Assembly: GCF_001054325.1 (NCBI RefSeq)
Contig: NZ_JVVM01000006.1
Location: 62,001-126,000 of the forward strand
Length of the DNA: 64,000 bases
Direction of reading: 5' to 3'
From: Corynebacterium vitaeruminis
Lineage (GTDB): Bacteria; Actinomycetota; Actinomycetes; Mycobacteriales; Mycobacteriaceae
Notes under the pieces: model-generated
What the model saw: only the letters and a program-made list of their open reading frames with translations
Told to the model about the DNA's origin: nothing
Databases searched by the model: none
Shown: positions 9,652-20,461 of the stretch, piece after piece
How positions within the stretch are numbered: the first letter of the stretch is position 1
How the letters are laid out: the number at the start of each line of letters is the position of its first letter
Translations under genes and position numbers: made by a program

Positions 9652-10599
9652 TTGACATCAATTACCAGTCTGGGTGGCGGCCACGGTCTGTTTGCCACGC
9701 TGAGAGCTGACCGTCAGGTCGCTGACCACGTCACCGCTGTGGTTACAGTTGCCGACGATGGAGGCTCTTCTGGTCGCCTTCGTCGTGAGCTGGGACAGAT
9801 TCCCCCTGGAGATCTACGGATGGCACTTGCTGCGCTCTCCGCAGATACGGAAAAAGGCGATCTGTGGGAAAAGACGCTGCAACACCGTTTCGGTGGAACC
9901 GGCGCGCTCGCAGGACATGCAATTGGCAACCTCATCATTGCTGGTCTCACCAGTGTGATGGGAAATGAAGTCGACGCACTTGACGAAATTGGCCGGTTGC
10001 TGCAAATCCAGGGTCGCGTCGTTCCCATGTCACCAATTCCGCTAGAGATCGAGGCTGAGGTCGTTGGTCTAGAGCAGGATGCCCGCGTCGTGCGCCAAGT
10101 CCGTGGCCAGGTTGCAGTGGCCACTACACCGGGCCAGGTTCGCCGAATCAGGCTCATTCCTGAGGCACCCCCGGCTTCCGATGAGGCCATTGAAGCTATC
10201 CTCAATGCTGATCTGGTGACGCTGGGGCCGGGCTCGTGGTTCACTTCGGTTCTGCCACATCTACAGGTGCCGGGGCTACGGGACGCGCTACAGGAAACCG
10301 ATGCCACAACCGTCGTCGTGCTGAATCTTGTCGCTGAGCCGGGGGAGACCGCCGGTTTTTCCTCCGAACGGCACATCCATATGCTCACGCAGCACGCACC
10401 CAACTTGAAGCTCGATTACGTGCTTGTCGACGACAACACGCCGCTCGCGGATACCGAACGGGAATACCTGCAGCGAGCTGCCGACAGCCTGGACGCGAAG
10501 GTCGTCTTCGCCGATGTGCAGGAATTAGACGACTACGGAGCTCTGACTGGTCGGCATTCGCCGGAGAAACTTGCTGTCGCACTTCGCCGGTTTCTCTAG
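9652..10599 (+). CDS. yvcK: Gluconeogenesis factor YvcK/CuvA family, UDP-sugar-binding regulator
   Basis: 315 residues starting at TTG 9652, chosen because GTGGAGGTG (9637-9645) gives a good ribosome binding site and the N-terminus (ITSLGGGHGLFATL) fits the family. Other motifs: TVADDGGSSGRLRRELGQIPPGDLR and HAIGNL. Family members bind UDP-linked sugars and control cell-wall precursor flux and growth on gluconeogenic carbon; they belong to the LPPG:FO transferase fold but lack that activity. The gene lies 23 nt after rapZ. Confidence 0.9.
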   Translation: MTSITSLGGGHGLFATLRADRQVADHVTAVVTVADDGGSSGRLRRELGQIPPGDLRMALAALSADTEKGDLWEKTLQHRFGGTGALAGHAIGNLIIAGLTSVMGNEVDALDEIGRLLQIQGRVVPMSPIPLEIEAEVVGLEQDARVVRQVRGQVAVATTPGQVRRIRLIPEAPPASDEAIEAILNADLVTLGPGSWFTSVLPHLQVPGLRDALQETDATTVVVLNLVAEPGETAGFSSERHIHMLTQHAPNLKLDYVLVDDNTPLADTEREYLQRAADSLDAKVVFADVQELDDYGALTGRHSPEKLAVALRRFL

Positions 10600-10661
10600 C
10601 GCTTTGTCATGCGAGGCATTTTCTATGCTTTCCTGCGGATATGCCTGAAGCAATCGGGTAG

Positions 10662-10689
10662 TTGCTTTTTAGTTGTCCTCGGATACTAT
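10662..10689 (+). promoter_or_regulatory. Candidate promoter upstream of whiA
   Basis: TTGCTT (10662-10667) and TACTAT (10684-10689) are separated by 16 nt, in the 190-bp gap between yvcK and whiA. This suggests whiA has its own promoter and a leader of roughly 95 nt, besides read-through from yvcK. Confidence 0.45.
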
Positions 10690-10790
10690 CCTTTAGGTTC
10701 ATTGCTAAAGCTCGAATAGAGGCCAATTCTACCCAAATTAGCTAGGCCCAATAACCCGCTCGTACAGATGAATTGAGGATGGACAGCATC

Positions 10791-11789
10791 GTGGCGTTGA
10801 CGGCGATGGTCAAAGACGAACTAGCCCGCGTGTCAGTTTCGCAGGAGAGCGCTCAGGCAGCGGAGATTGCGACACTGTTCCGCTTCGCTGGAGGCCTCCA
10901 CCTGGTGGCAGGTTCGATTGTGCTGGAAGCTGAGTTGGATTCCGGTGCTGTCGCGCGCCGCCTGCGCTCCATGCTGGCCGAACTCTACGATGTCAAAGCG
11001 AGTCTCAATGTATTGTCTCCCGGTGGACTGCGCAAAACCTCGAAATACATTGTGCGGGTCACCGATGGCGCTGAACTCGTCGTTAGGCAAACTGGGCTGA
11101 TCGACTCCGCCGGACGTCCCGTACGAGGGCTGCCGCGCAAGCTAATCATGGGGCAGAAGATTGACCAAGAAGCTGCATGGCGGGGTGCGTTTTTGGCTCA
11201 TGGTTCGCTGACGGAGCCGGGGCGTTCCTCGGCCTTGGAGGTCACTGCGCCCTCTGCTGAAGCAGCACTCGCATTGGTGGGCTGTGCTCGTAGGCTCGGA
11301 ATTACGGCCAAGAGCAAGGAAAATAAGTCCCGCGGTGGCGATCGCGTAATCATCCGGGAGGGCGACGCAATTGGTGCACTTCTGACGCGGATGGGAGCCC
11401 AGACTACTCGCCTGCAGTGGGAAGAACAGCGCATGCGTCGTGAAGTGCGAGCGACGGCCAATCGTCTGGCAAACTTCGATGATGCCAACCTACGACGCTC
11501 GGCACGTGCAGCCGTTATTGCGGCGGCACGAGTAGAGCGCGCGCTGGAGATTCTCGGTGACGATGTACCGGATCACCTGGTATCTGCAGGGCAGTTGAGA
11601 ATTGAGCACAAGCAGGCCTCATTAGAGGAACTGGGGCAGTTAGCCAATCCGCCAATGACGAAAGACGCTGTCGCAGGACGCATTCGCCGTTTGCTGTCCA
11701 TGGCGGACAAGAGAGCAAACGAAATCGGAATTCCCCCCACAACGGCAGTTGTTACAGATGAACTTTTCGACAAAGAAGTTGACGAGTAA
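10791..11789 (+). CDS. whiA: DNA-binding protein WhiA (sporulation/cell division regulator family)
   Basis: 332 residues from GTG 10791. Two in-frame upstream starts exist (TTG 10773 and ATG 10779), but GTG 10791 is preceded by GAGG at 10775-10778 and gives [14 protein letters not shown], the family N-terminus. The protein has an N-terminal LAGLIDADG-like fold ([21 protein letters not shown]) and a C-terminal helix-turn-helix ([26 protein letters not shown]). It controls sporulation in Streptomyces and cell division in Bacillus and corynebacteria. It closes the uvrC-rapZ-yvcK-whiA cluster. Confidence 0.93.
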   Translation: MALTAMVKDELARVSVSQESAQAAEIATLFRFAGGLHLVAGSIVLEAELDSGAVARRLRSMLAELYDVKASLNVLSPGGLRKTSKYIVRVTDGAELVVRQTGLIDSAGRPVRGLPRKLIMGQKIDQEAAWRGAFLAHGSLTEPGRSSALEVTAPSAEAALALVGCARRLGITAKSKENKSRGGDRVIIREGDAIGALLTRMGAQTTRLQWEEQRMRREVRATANRLANFDDANLRRSARAAVIAAARVERALEILGDDVPDHLVSAGQLRIEHKQASLEELGQLANPPMTKDAVAGRIRRLLSMADKRANEIGIPPTTAVVTDELFDKEVDE

Positions 11790-11819
11790 AGAACCTGTTT
11801 TGCCTAGTCAGGTGCGTAA

Positions 11820-12977
<1,158 letters not shown>

Positions 12978-13005
12978 TAACTCACCTGGTTAATCCCAGA
13001 CCCCG

Positions 13006-13060
13006 AACGGGCCGGGGTGGTTGTGCCTGAGTAGGGCACGCCACCCACGGCCCGTTTTTA
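13006..13060 (+). terminator. Stem-loop with T-tract between gapA and pgk
   Basis: AACGGGCC (13006-13013) pairs with GGCCCGTT (13049-13056), with further inner pairing (GGGTGG with CCACCC and GTGCC with GGCAC), followed by TTTTTA. It probably attenuates read-through from gapA into pgk, adjusting the relative mRNA levels of the two genes. Confidence 0.75.
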
Positions 13061-13086
13061 CACACTCTCACAAGGAATTCATTCAG

Positions 13087-14298
13087 ATGACTGTTAAGAC
13101 TGTCAAAGACCTGATCAACGAAGGTATTGAAGGCCGTTACGTCCTTGTCCGCTCCGACTTTAATGTTCCGCTGAAGGACGGCGTTATCACCGACCCGGGT
13201 CGTATCGACGCTTCGCTGCCGACCCTGTCCGCTCTTGTCGAAGCCGGCGCCAAGGTCGTTGTTATGGCTCACCTGGGTCGCCCGAAGGGTGAGGTTAAGT
13301 CCGAATTCTCCCTGGCCCCGGTCGCTGAGGCTCTCTCTGAACGCCTGGAGCAGTACGTCGCTCTAGCCGGCGATGTCTCCGGTGAAGATGCGCACGAACG
13401 TGCTAACGGCCTGACTGAGGGCGACGTGCTCCTGCTGGAGAACGTCCGCTTTGACCCGCGCGAAACCTCCAAGGACGAAGCAGAGCGTGCCGAGTTCGCA
13501 GCAGAGCTGGCGGCACTTGTTCCGGACGGAGCATTTGTCTCTGACGGCTTCGGTGTTGTTCACCGCGCACAGGCTTCCGTTTTCGACGTAGCTAAGAAGC
13601 TGCCGCACTACGCCGGTAACCTGGTTCAGGCGGAGCTCGAGGTTCTGCGCAAGGTCGCTGAGACCCCGGAGAAGCCATACACCGTCGTTCTCGGTGGTTC
13701 TAAGGTTTCCGACAAGCTGGGTGTTATCGAAGCACTCGCCCCGAAGGTTGACTCCCTGGTCATCGGTGGTGGCATGTGCTTTACTTTCCTTGCTGCCAAG
13801 GGTTACGCCGTCGGTGCATCTCTGCTGCAGGAAGAAATGATTGACACCTGTAAGGATCTCCTGGACCGCTACGGCGACCAGATTGTTCTGCCGACCGACG
13901 TAGTCGTGGCCGACAAGTTCGCTGCTGACGCCGAGCACAAGGTCGTCGATGCCACTGAAATTCCGGAAGGTTGGATGGGCTTGGACATCGGACCGGCTTC
14001 CGCTGAGGCCTTCGGCAAGGTACTGGCCGAGTCCAAGACCGTGTTCTGGAACGGCCCGATGGGCGTCTTCGAGATGGAGGCGTTCGCAGCCGGCACCCGC
14101 GAAGTTGCACAGGCCATCATCGACGCCACCACTAACAACGGTTGCTTCTCCGTCGTCGGGGGCGGCGACTCCGCAGCGGCAGTGCGTACTCTGGGTCTCG
14201 ACCAGGACGGCTTCAGCCACATCTCCACCGGTGGCGGCGCATCGCTAGAGTTCCTTGAGGGCAAGACCCTGCCGGGCGTCTCCGTCCTGGAAGACTAA
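13087..14298 (+). CDS. pgk: Phosphoglycerate kinase
   Basis: 403 residues from ATG 13087, with CAAGGA at about 13069-13074 upstream. The frame extends to 13021, but that start would fall inside the intergenic hairpin. Motifs: [34 protein letters not shown] and the nucleotide-binding GGGDSAAAV near the C-terminus. It transfers phosphate from 1,3-bisphosphoglycerate to ADP. Strong codon bias. Confidence 0.96.
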   Translation: MTVKTVKDLINEGIEGRYVLVRSDFNVPLKDGVITDPGRIDASLPTLSALVEAGAKVVVMAHLGRPKGEVKSEFSLAPVAEALSERLEQYVALAGDVSGEDAHERANGLTEGDVLLLENVRFDPRETSKDEAERAEFAAELAALVPDGAFVSDGFGVVHRAQASVFDVAKKLPHYAGNLVQAELEVLRKVAETPEKPYTVVLGGSKVSDKLGVIEALAPKVDSLVIGGGMCFTFLAAKGYAVGASLLQEEMIDTCKDLLDRYGDQIVLPTDVVVADKFAADAEHKVVDATEIPEGWMGLDIGPASAEAFGKVLAESKTVFWNGPMGVFEMEAFAAGTREVAQAIIDATTNNGCFSVVGGGDSAAAVRTLGLDQDGFSHISTGGGASLEFLEGKTLPGVSVLED

Positions 14299-14367
14299 GA
14301 TTTTTCCACCACTGGGTTTTCATCGCTTAAAAATCCACTAATTGATAGGGAAGTGAATTCCACCACT

Positions 14368-15156
14368 ATGGCACGTACACCATTTATTGCTGGTAACTGG
14401 AAGATGAACCTGAACCATCTCGAAGCTATCGGTGTGGTGCAAAAGCTCGCCTTCGCTCTGCCGCAGGAATACTACGACAAGGTTGACGTCGCTGTCATCC
14501 CGCCGTTTACCGACCTTCGTTCGGTCCAGACTCTGGTTGAGGGAGATAAGCTCGGCGTCACCTTCGGTGCACAGGATGTCTCCGTTCACGAGTCCGGTGC
14601 ATACACCGGCGAGATTTCCGCCTCGATGCTGGCAAAGCTGGGCTGCACCTGGGTCGTCGTCGGTCACTCTGAGCGCCGCGACATGCACGCTGAGACCGAT
14701 GAACTGGTTGCAAAGAAGGCCAAGGCAGCACTGCGTGAGGACATGAAACCAATCGTCTGTGTCGGCGAGCCGCTAGAGGTCCGCGAGGCTGAAGAGCACG
14801 TCGAGTACGTTGTCGCTCAGGTCAAGGGCTCCCTGGCTAACCTGACTAACGCAGAGCTGGCGAAGACCGTCATCGCTTACGAGCCGGTCTGGGCTATCGG
14901 CACCGGTAAGGTCGCATCGGCTGCAGACGCTCAGGAAGTCTGTGCAGCTATCCGTGAGACCATCGCTGAAATTGCGGACGAGACCATCGCAAAGGAAATG
15001 CGTATTCTCTACGGTGGCTCCGTCAAGGCCGAGAACGTCGCTGAGATCGTCGGCAAACCCGACGTCGACGGTGGCCTCGTCGGTGGTGCTTCGCTCGATG
15101 GTGAAGCATTCGCGAAGCTCTGTGCACTTGCTGCAGATGCCGCTCAGAACGCCTAA
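14368..15156 (+). CDS. tpiA: Triosephosphate isomerase
   Basis: 262 residues from ATG 14368, giving the canonical N-terminus [14 protein letters not shown]; a GTG at 14353 would add five residues (MNSTT) and has GGGAAG close by, so it cannot be excluded. The catalytic residues are seen in NWKMN (Lys), VVGHSERR (His) and [11 protein letters not shown] (Glu), and the phosphate loop in LYGGSVK and GGLVGGASL. It interconverts dihydroxyacetone phosphate and glyceraldehyde 3-phosphate. Confidence 0.95.
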   Translation: MARTPFIAGNWKMNLNHLEAIGVVQKLAFALPQEYYDKVDVAVIPPFTDLRSVQTLVEGDKLGVTFGAQDVSVHESGAYTGEISASMLAKLGCTWVVVGHSERRDMHAETDELVAKKAKAALREDMKPIVCVGEPLEVREAEEHVEYVVAQVKGSLANLTNAELAKTVIAYEPVWAIGTGKVASAADAQEVCAAIRETIAEIADETIAKEMRILYGGSVKAENVAEIVGKPDVDGGLVGGASLDGEAFAKLCALAADAAQNA

Positions 15157-15201
15157 CTACATATAAATTCAGAGTAACTGATAAGATAGGCGCCATGCGC
15201 G

Positions 15202-15245
15202 ACCCCGGATTGGTTTTATTGATTCTCATAAAACCGATTCGGGGT
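15202..15245 (+). terminator. Terminator or attenuator between tpiA and ppc
   Basis: A 17-bp stem pairs 15202-15218 with 15229-15245 around a 10-nt loop, with one mismatch and one G-U type pair. It is followed by a weakly T-rich stretch. It lies 46 nt after tpiA and about 115 nt before the ppc start, so it separates the glycolytic genes from ppc. Confidence 0.7.
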
Positions 15246-15358
15246 TATTGCCTTTAGGCCATCTCAACCTAGGTACACCGACTGGCAATATTTCAGCGCA
15301 ACTCATTTCCCGTGGCATCCCACGATACGTGCCCGGCAATTTTAAAAGGACGTGCTCA

Positions 15359-18187
15359 ATGAACGAACAAGTACATCGTGACACTGACCGACACACTGCA
15401 GGCAGTGAGCAATCCTCATCGACCGCTACCGCGAAGCAGCAGGACTTGCTCTGGGAGGATATTCGCCACCTGGGTCGAATTCTTGGCCAAGTAATCCGCG
15501 AGCAAGAGGGTGACGAGGTCTTTAACCTGGTCGAGAATGCTCGCCGCGCAGCCTTCGAACTCCATCGTGGCGATGGCGATATCGAGAAGCTTACCGGTCT
15601 CTTCCGCGACATAGACCCAGTTGATGCAAGCCCGGTCATCCGTGCTTTCACGCACTTCGCACTCTTGGCTAACCTCGCTGAGGATTTGCACGAGGAACTT
15701 GGCATCGAGGCCTCTCTCGATGCTGGCGATCCGCCGCAGGATTCGACTCTGGAGGCGACATGGCAGAAGCTTCGCGACGCCAAGGTTTCCAGCAGCGCCA
15801 TTGCGGACATGATGGACCACATTGAGGTTGTTCCGGTTCTGACCGCGCACCCCACGGAAACCCGTCGTCGCACGGTGTTTGATGTGCAAAAGCACATCAC
15901 GGCCGCAATGCGTCGCCGCCATGAAATCCAGGCAGCCCCGTTGAATGCACGCACCGCGGATAGACTCGCTGAAATTGATGCCGACATCCGCCGCCGCATC
16001 CTGACGCTGTGGCAAACGGCTCTGATTCGCATGAACCGTCCGGATATTCGCGACGAGGTCGAGGTTGGACTTCGCTACTATCAGCTTTCTCTGCTGGAAG
16101 CTGTGCCGCAGATTAACCGAGACGTCGTCAAGCACTTGCGTCAACTCGGCGATAACAAGCTTCCGGCAAACCCAACGATTCGTATGGGATCGTGGATTGG
16201 TGGCGACCACGACGGCAACCCATACGTGACAGAGGAGACGCTACGCTACGCCTCGGATAGGGCAGCGGGTACCATCCTGCGTCACTACTTCTCTCAGCTG
16301 CACCTGCTGGAGCGCGAGCTCAGCCTCAGTGACCGCCTGACTAAGGTCACCGTGGATCTGGTCGCTCTGGCCAGCCGTGGTCACAATGACGTACCGAACC
16401 GCGAAGATGAGCCTTACCGTCGCGCGGTTCACGGCATCCGTGGTCGCGTGGCGGCGACAGCTGTGAACTTCTTTGATGAGTCCATCATTGAGGGCGACTG
16501 GTCGGAGTTCACTCCGTACGAGAGCGCCGAGGAACTGCTTGAAGAGCTCTCCATTGTCGACGACTCACTGCGTTCCAGCCACGACGACCTCATCGCCGAT
16601 CACCGCCTGCGCGATCTGATTGATTCAATTGAGGTCTTTGGGTTCCACCTGTACTCGATTGATATCCGTCAGAATTCGGACTCCCACGAGGAAATCCTCA
16701 CCGAGCTGTTCTCAGCTGCCGGTGTCGTGGACAATTACGCAGGATTGAAGGAAGCCGACAAGGTCGAGCTACTGACCAAGGAACTTAAGTCCTCCCGTCC
16801 GCTGGTTTCGACTTCCGCAGATCTTTCTGAAGCCACGGCCCGCGAGCTGGGCATTATGCGTGCAGCATCGCGCGCGGTTCGCAAGTACGGTCGCGATGCA
16901 GTTCCGCACTGCATCATTTCGATGTGTACCTCAGTCTCCGACCTGCTGGAGCCGATGATTCTGCTTAAGGAGGTCGGTCTGATTCGTCCGAATGGATCCC
17001 AGCCGACCGGTTCTGTAGACGTCATCCCGCTGTTTGAAACCATCGAAGACCTGCAGGCTGGCGCCGACGTGCTGCGTGCTGCGTGGGACATTCCGGTCTA
17101 CCGCGCATACGTCTCCGCACGCGGAGACCTCCAGGAAGTGATGCTCGGCTACTCCGACTCGAACAAGGACGGCGGATACTTCGCTGCAAACTGGGCGCTT
17201 TACGACGCGGAGGTCGCCATCGTGGCAGCCGCGAAGGACAACGACATTCGCCTGCGTCTCTTCCACGGCCGCGGAGGTACTGTCGGCCGTGGTGGCGGAC
17301 CGTCCTACGAGGCAATCCTGGCGCAGCCTTCCGGCGCAGTCCAGGGTTCGGTGCGTGTCACCGAGCAGGGCGAGATTATCTCTGCGAAGTACGGTCACCC
17401 TGCGGCGGCGCGCAGGAACCTCGCCGCGCTGGTTTCGGCAACTATCGAGTCGACTCTGCTCGATGTCGATGACCTGAAGAACCCAGCCCGCGCCCACGAA
17501 ATCATGTCGGAGATTTCCGACCTGTCTCGTGAGGCCTACTCGAAGCTCATGCACGAGGACCCGGGCTTCATCGACTTCTTCACGTCGTCGACTCCGGTCG
17601 ATGAGATTGGTAGCCTCAACATCGGTTCGCGTCCGACCTCACGCAAGCAGACTCAGACTATCTCTGATTTGCGCGCAATTCCATGGGTACTGTCCTGGTC
17701 GCAGCAGCGTTCTATGGTGCCGGGCTGGTTCGGTGTCGGCTCTGCACTGCAGGAGTGGATTGGTGAGGACGAGGACGGTTCCCGCCTGGCCGAACTCCGT
17801 CAGCTCAACGAGGACTGGCCGTTCTTCAACTCGGTGCTGTCGAACATGGCGCAGGTGATGTCCAAGGCTGACCTGAACCTGGCGCGCGCCTACGCTAGCC
17901 TGTGCGAAAATAAGGCTGACGGTGAGCGCATCTACGGCATCATCAAGGCTGAGTTCGACCTGACGCTGAAGATGTTCCTGAAGGTAACCGGGTACAAGGA
18001 TCTGCTTGAAGACAATCCGCTGCTCAGGCGCTCGGTGGACATGCGCTTCCCGTACCTCATGCCGCTGAACATCATCCAGCTGGAGATGCTGCGTCGCTAC
18101 CGTGCCGGCGATAACCGCGACAAGGTGCGTCGGGGTATTCAGCTGACCATGAATGGTTTGGCAACTGCACTGCGCAACTCGGGTTAG
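15359..18187 (+). CDS. ppc: Phosphoenolpyruvate carboxylase
   Basis: 942 residues from ATG 15359, preceded by AAAAGGA at 15344-15350 with 8-nt spacing; the frame is open further upstream through the intergenic hairpin and is not used. Active-site motifs: VLTAHPTETRRRTV (catalytic His), VMLGYSDSNKDGG, FHGRGGTVGRGGGPS and the C-terminal ALRNSG, a conservative variant of the usual RNTG end. It carboxylates PEP to oxaloacetate, the main anaplerotic reaction. Its position after tpiA and before secG matches the corynebacterial gap-pgk-tpi-ppc-secG order. Confidence 0.96.
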   Translation: MNEQVHRDTDRHTAGSEQSSSTATAKQQDLLWEDIRHLGRILGQVIREQEGDEVFNLVENARRAAFELHRGDGDIEKLTGLFRDIDPVDASPVIRAFTHFALLANLAEDLHEELGIEASLDAGDPPQDSTLEATWQKLRDAKVSSSAIADMMDHIEVVPVLTAHPTETRRRTVFDVQKHITAAMRRRHEIQAAPLNARTADRLAEIDADIRRRILTLWQTALIRMNRPDIRDEVEVGLRYYQLSLLEAVPQINRDVVKHLRQLGDNKLPANPTIRMGSWIGGDHDGNPYVTEETLRYASDRAAGTILRHYFSQLHLLERELSLSDRLTKVTVDLVALASRGHNDVPNREDEPYRRAVHGIRGRVAATAVNFFDESIIEGDWSEFTPYESAEELLEELSIVDDSLRSSHDDLIADHRLRDLIDSIEVFGFHLYSIDIRQNSDSHEEILTELFSAAGVVDNYAGLKEADKVELLTKELKSSRPLVSTSADLSEATARELGIMRAASRAVRKYGRDAVPHCIISMCTSVSDLLEPMILLKEVGLIRPNGSQPTGSVDVIPLFETIEDLQAGADVLRAAWDIPVYRAYVSARGDLQEVMLGYSDSNKDGGYFAANWALYDAEVAIVAAAKDNDIRLRLFHGRGGTVGRGGGPSYEAILAQPSGAVQGSVRVTEQGEIISAKYGHPAAARRNLAALVSATIESTLLDVDDLKNPARAHEIMSEISDLSREAYSKLMHEDPGFIDFFTSSTPVDEIGSLNIGSRPTSRKQTQTISDLRAIPWVLSWSQQRSMVPGWFGVGSALQEWIGEDEDGSRLAELRQLNEDWPFFNSVLSNMAQVMSKADLNLARAYASLCENKADGERIYGIIKAEFDLTLKMFLKVTGYKDLLEDNPLLRRSVDMRFPYLMPLNIIQLEMLRRYRAGDNRDKVRRGIQLTMNGLATALRNSG

Positions 18188-18278
18188 AAAAGACGGCTGG
18201 GGAATACCTAGCCAGCGGAGCAATTGCGCTAGTATAGTTGGAGTTCTTAAAGAAGCGACGTTTCAAAAGGAAGTGCGC

Positions 18279-18515
18279 GTGTACCTCGCCATTCAGATTG
18301 TCCTGGTCATCACATCCATCTTGATGACGCTGTTCATCCTGCTCCACAAGGGTAAGGGTGGCGGACTGTCCAGCCTCTTTGGCGGCGGCATGCAGTCGAA
18401 CTTGTCGGGTTCGACGGTGGTGGAGAAGAACCTCGACCGCGTCACTATTGTGACCGTGATTATCTGGTTGCTCTGCATTGTCCTGTTGCTGCTGTTCAAC
18501 ACCTTCGGTTGGTAA
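18279..18515 (+). CDS. secG: Protein translocase subunit SecG
   Basis: 78 residues from GTG 18279. A GTG at 18273 is in frame, but AAAAGGAAG (18265-18273) overlaps it, so the later start with about 6-nt spacing is preferred. Two hydrophobic segments (about 2-20 and 52-72) flank a conserved cytoplasmic loop with KGKGGGLSSLFGGG and GSTVVEKNLDR, diagnostic of SecG. It assists SecYEG-mediated protein export in the cytoplasmic membrane. Confidence 0.92.
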   Translation: MYLAIQIVLVITSILMTLFILLHKGKGGGLSSLFGGGMQSNLSGSTVVEKNLDRVTIVTVIIWLLCIVLLLLFNTFGW

Positions 18516-18557
18516 GTTCCGCACGCAGCATGCCCGCCGCAGGCCTTTAAGTAATAA

Positions 18558-18597
18558 AAATTCCCGTCGATAGCATTTCGCTTATCGACGGGAATTT
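18558..18597. terminator. Bidirectional terminator between convergent secG and pgl
   Basis: A perfect 15-bp inverted repeat pairs 18558-18572 with 18583-18597 around a 10-nt loop. The arms end in A and T runs, so it can terminate secG on the plus strand and pgl on the minus strand. Confidence 0.85.
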
Positions 18598-18630
18598 GCT
18601 GTTCCTGGACTTAGAAGTACAGGGGGCAGC

Positions 18631-19398
18631 CTAAAGCTGTGCAGCCGCAGCATCGTCAACAAAGACAACAGTCTCCTGAACACCGCGGACCCCGGCCGCC
18701 GGCCACTGCGCTGGATCGCCCTGCTGAGCGATCGCCGCGATCGCGTCGGCCTTTTCACCACCGGCTACCAGTAGCCACACACGCTGCGAACTGGCAATGG
18801 CCGGCATAGTCAGCGTGATGCGAGTCGGTGGTGGCTTCGGGCAGTTGTGTACATCTACGACCAGGCGTTCCTGCTCAGCCAGAGCGGCGGTGTACGGGAA
18901 AATTGAGTTGATGTGTCCCTCTCCGCCCATACCGAGAAGGTGAAGGTCAAAGCCATTCGGTGCCTTTTCCCGGACAATGGCCTCATAGTTTTCGGCGGCC
19001 TCCGTGGTGGTCACGCCGCTATCGGCAGCAGCAAACTCGAAGATGTTCTGCTCAGGCACGCCGACGGGGGACAAGAGACGCTCACGGGCCGCCAGCGCGT
19101 TGCGGTCTGCCGAGTCGACAGCGACAAAGCGTTCATCTCCGAAGAACACCAGGACTCGGTTCCAGTCGATGTCTCCAGAATCGTCGGCAAGCGCACTGAG
19201 CAGAGCAGTACCCGCGCCGCCGCCGGTGAGAACGACGCGCGCGAAACCGTCATCGGTAACTGGAGTGGCGTTACCACGCTGGACGGCGACAACCGCATCG
19301 ATGAAGCGTTGACGTGCCGCGTCGACGATGCCAGTCTGGTCGGCGGCGCGGTGGAACTGTGGGGCAGGGGCAGTACTCGAGGCGTTATCGGTGGTCAC
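18631..19398 (-). CDS. pgl: 6-phosphogluconolactonase
   Basis: 255 residues, SugE/DevB family. Motifs include VLTGGGAGTALLSAL near residue 50, VFFGDERFVA and HLLGMGGEGHINSIFP. It hydrolyses 6-phosphogluconolactone, the product of Zwf, in the oxidative pentose phosphate pathway. The start overlaps the end of opcA by 4 nt (ATGA), so the two are translationally coupled. It is the last gene of the tkt-tal-zwf-opcA-pgl series. Confidence 0.93.
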   Translation of the reverse strand: MTTDNASSTAPAPQFHRAADQTGIVDAARQRFIDAVVAVQRGNATPVTDDGFARVVLTGGGAGTALLSALADDSGDIDWNRVLVFFGDERFVAVDSADRNALAARERLLSPVGVPEQNIFEFAAADSGVTTTEAAENYEAIVREKAPNGFDLHLLGMGGEGHINSIFPYTAALAEQERLVVDVHNCPKPPPTRITLTMPAIASSQRVWLLVAGGEKADAIAAIAQQGDPAQWPAAGVRGVQETVVFVDDAAAAQL

Positions 19399-20411
19399 TT
19401 GTCAGAGACTCCTGGTTCGTTTTCGAAGCTGGTGATTGTGGACGTCGGGACCTGCATGCCCACGGTGTGAATCTGGCTGAGACCACGGAGGGCACGTCCG
19501 TAGGCAGTATCGTGATCGAGGTGACGCAGCTCCTCTGCCAAGCACTCGGAGCGTGTTGGACGCGACAATGCGACCTTGAACGGGGGCTTTTCTCCGTTGG
19601 TAACCGATGCAGTGGTAGCGCTTTCAATATCGATGCGCAGGGTCTGGCCATTTTCACGCTCAAACGCGACCGAGGTCACCGGTGGCTTGGCGCGGCCCTT
19701 TTCGTCCACCGGAATCTTCTTCTCCCCGGTGGAGTAACGGTTGACCGGCAGCCCCAGGCGATCTGCCAACCAGCCGGCGGCGACCTCCACCGATGGCGAC
19801 TCCTGTGGACCGTAGATAGACACGGAGGTCACCGGCGAATGCGGCGGCAAGTCGAAAGCCGAGGCCAACACACCACGCCAGTTCGTCAGTCGCGACCAGC
19901 TCAGGTCGGAATCACCAGGCGTGTAGCCCGTGCGGCGCATGTAGATAGCGTTGCTATTCGGGTCACACAGCGAATCGGTAATGCGACGCTGGGCAATCCG
20001 ACCGATTGGTGTCGCCGCCGGGACTTGCGGAGCCTCTGATGGCCACCACGCCACGACTGGCGTATCCGGCAGCAACAGGGGAGTCACGACAGAGCTGTGG
20101 TGCTGACCAATCTCACCGGACATGTGCATAACGACGATCTCAGCGGCACCGGCATCACCGCCGACGCGGAGTTCTGCGTCGAGGCGATTGTCCAAACGCG
20201 GATCATCGGAGACCAATACCAGCACACGGGACGGGTGCTCGCGGGACACCGAGTTAACCGTGGAAATAATGTTTTCCAGGTCGTCTTCGCTTTTGGCCAA
20301 AACAATCAGGGTGAGGACACGGCCTGTGGTGACAATGCCGCCCTGCTCTCGAAGCTGCACCAACTGACGAGCAATGCTCGCGGTGTCAGTGTCTGGCAAA
20401 TTGACGATCAT
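19395..20411 (-). CDS. opcA: Glucose-6-phosphate dehydrogenase assembly protein OpcA
   Basis: 338 residues, homologous over its length to corynebacterial/cyanobacterial OpcA (MIVNLPDTDT at the start; VVAWWPSEAP and DPNSNAIYMRR-type stretches in the middle). OpcA binds Zwf and is needed for active glucose-6-phosphate dehydrogenase. It lies between zwf and pgl on the same strand, 50 nt after zwf. No catalytic motif is expected. Confidence 0.9.
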   Translation of the reverse strand: MIVNLPDTDTASIARQLVQLREQGGIVTTGRVLTLIVLAKSEDDLENIISTVNSVSREHPSRVLVLVSDDPRLDNRLDAELRVGGDAGAAEIVVMHMSGEIGQHHSSVVTPLLLPDTPVVAWWPSEAPQVPAATPIGRIAQRRITDSLCDPNSNAIYMRRTGYTPGDSDLSWSRLTNWRGVLASAFDLPPHSPVTSVSIYGPQESPSVEVAAGWLADRLGLPVNRYSTGEKKIPVDEKGRAKPPVTSVAFERENGQTLRIDIESATTASVTNGEKPPFKVALSRPTRSECLAEELRHLDHDTAYGRALRGLSQIHTVGMQVPTSTITSFENEPGVSDK

Positions 20412-20461
20412 GAAAGTGTTCTTTCTGTCAGAAAATTCTTAAGAAGTGAGAGGTTGGCAAT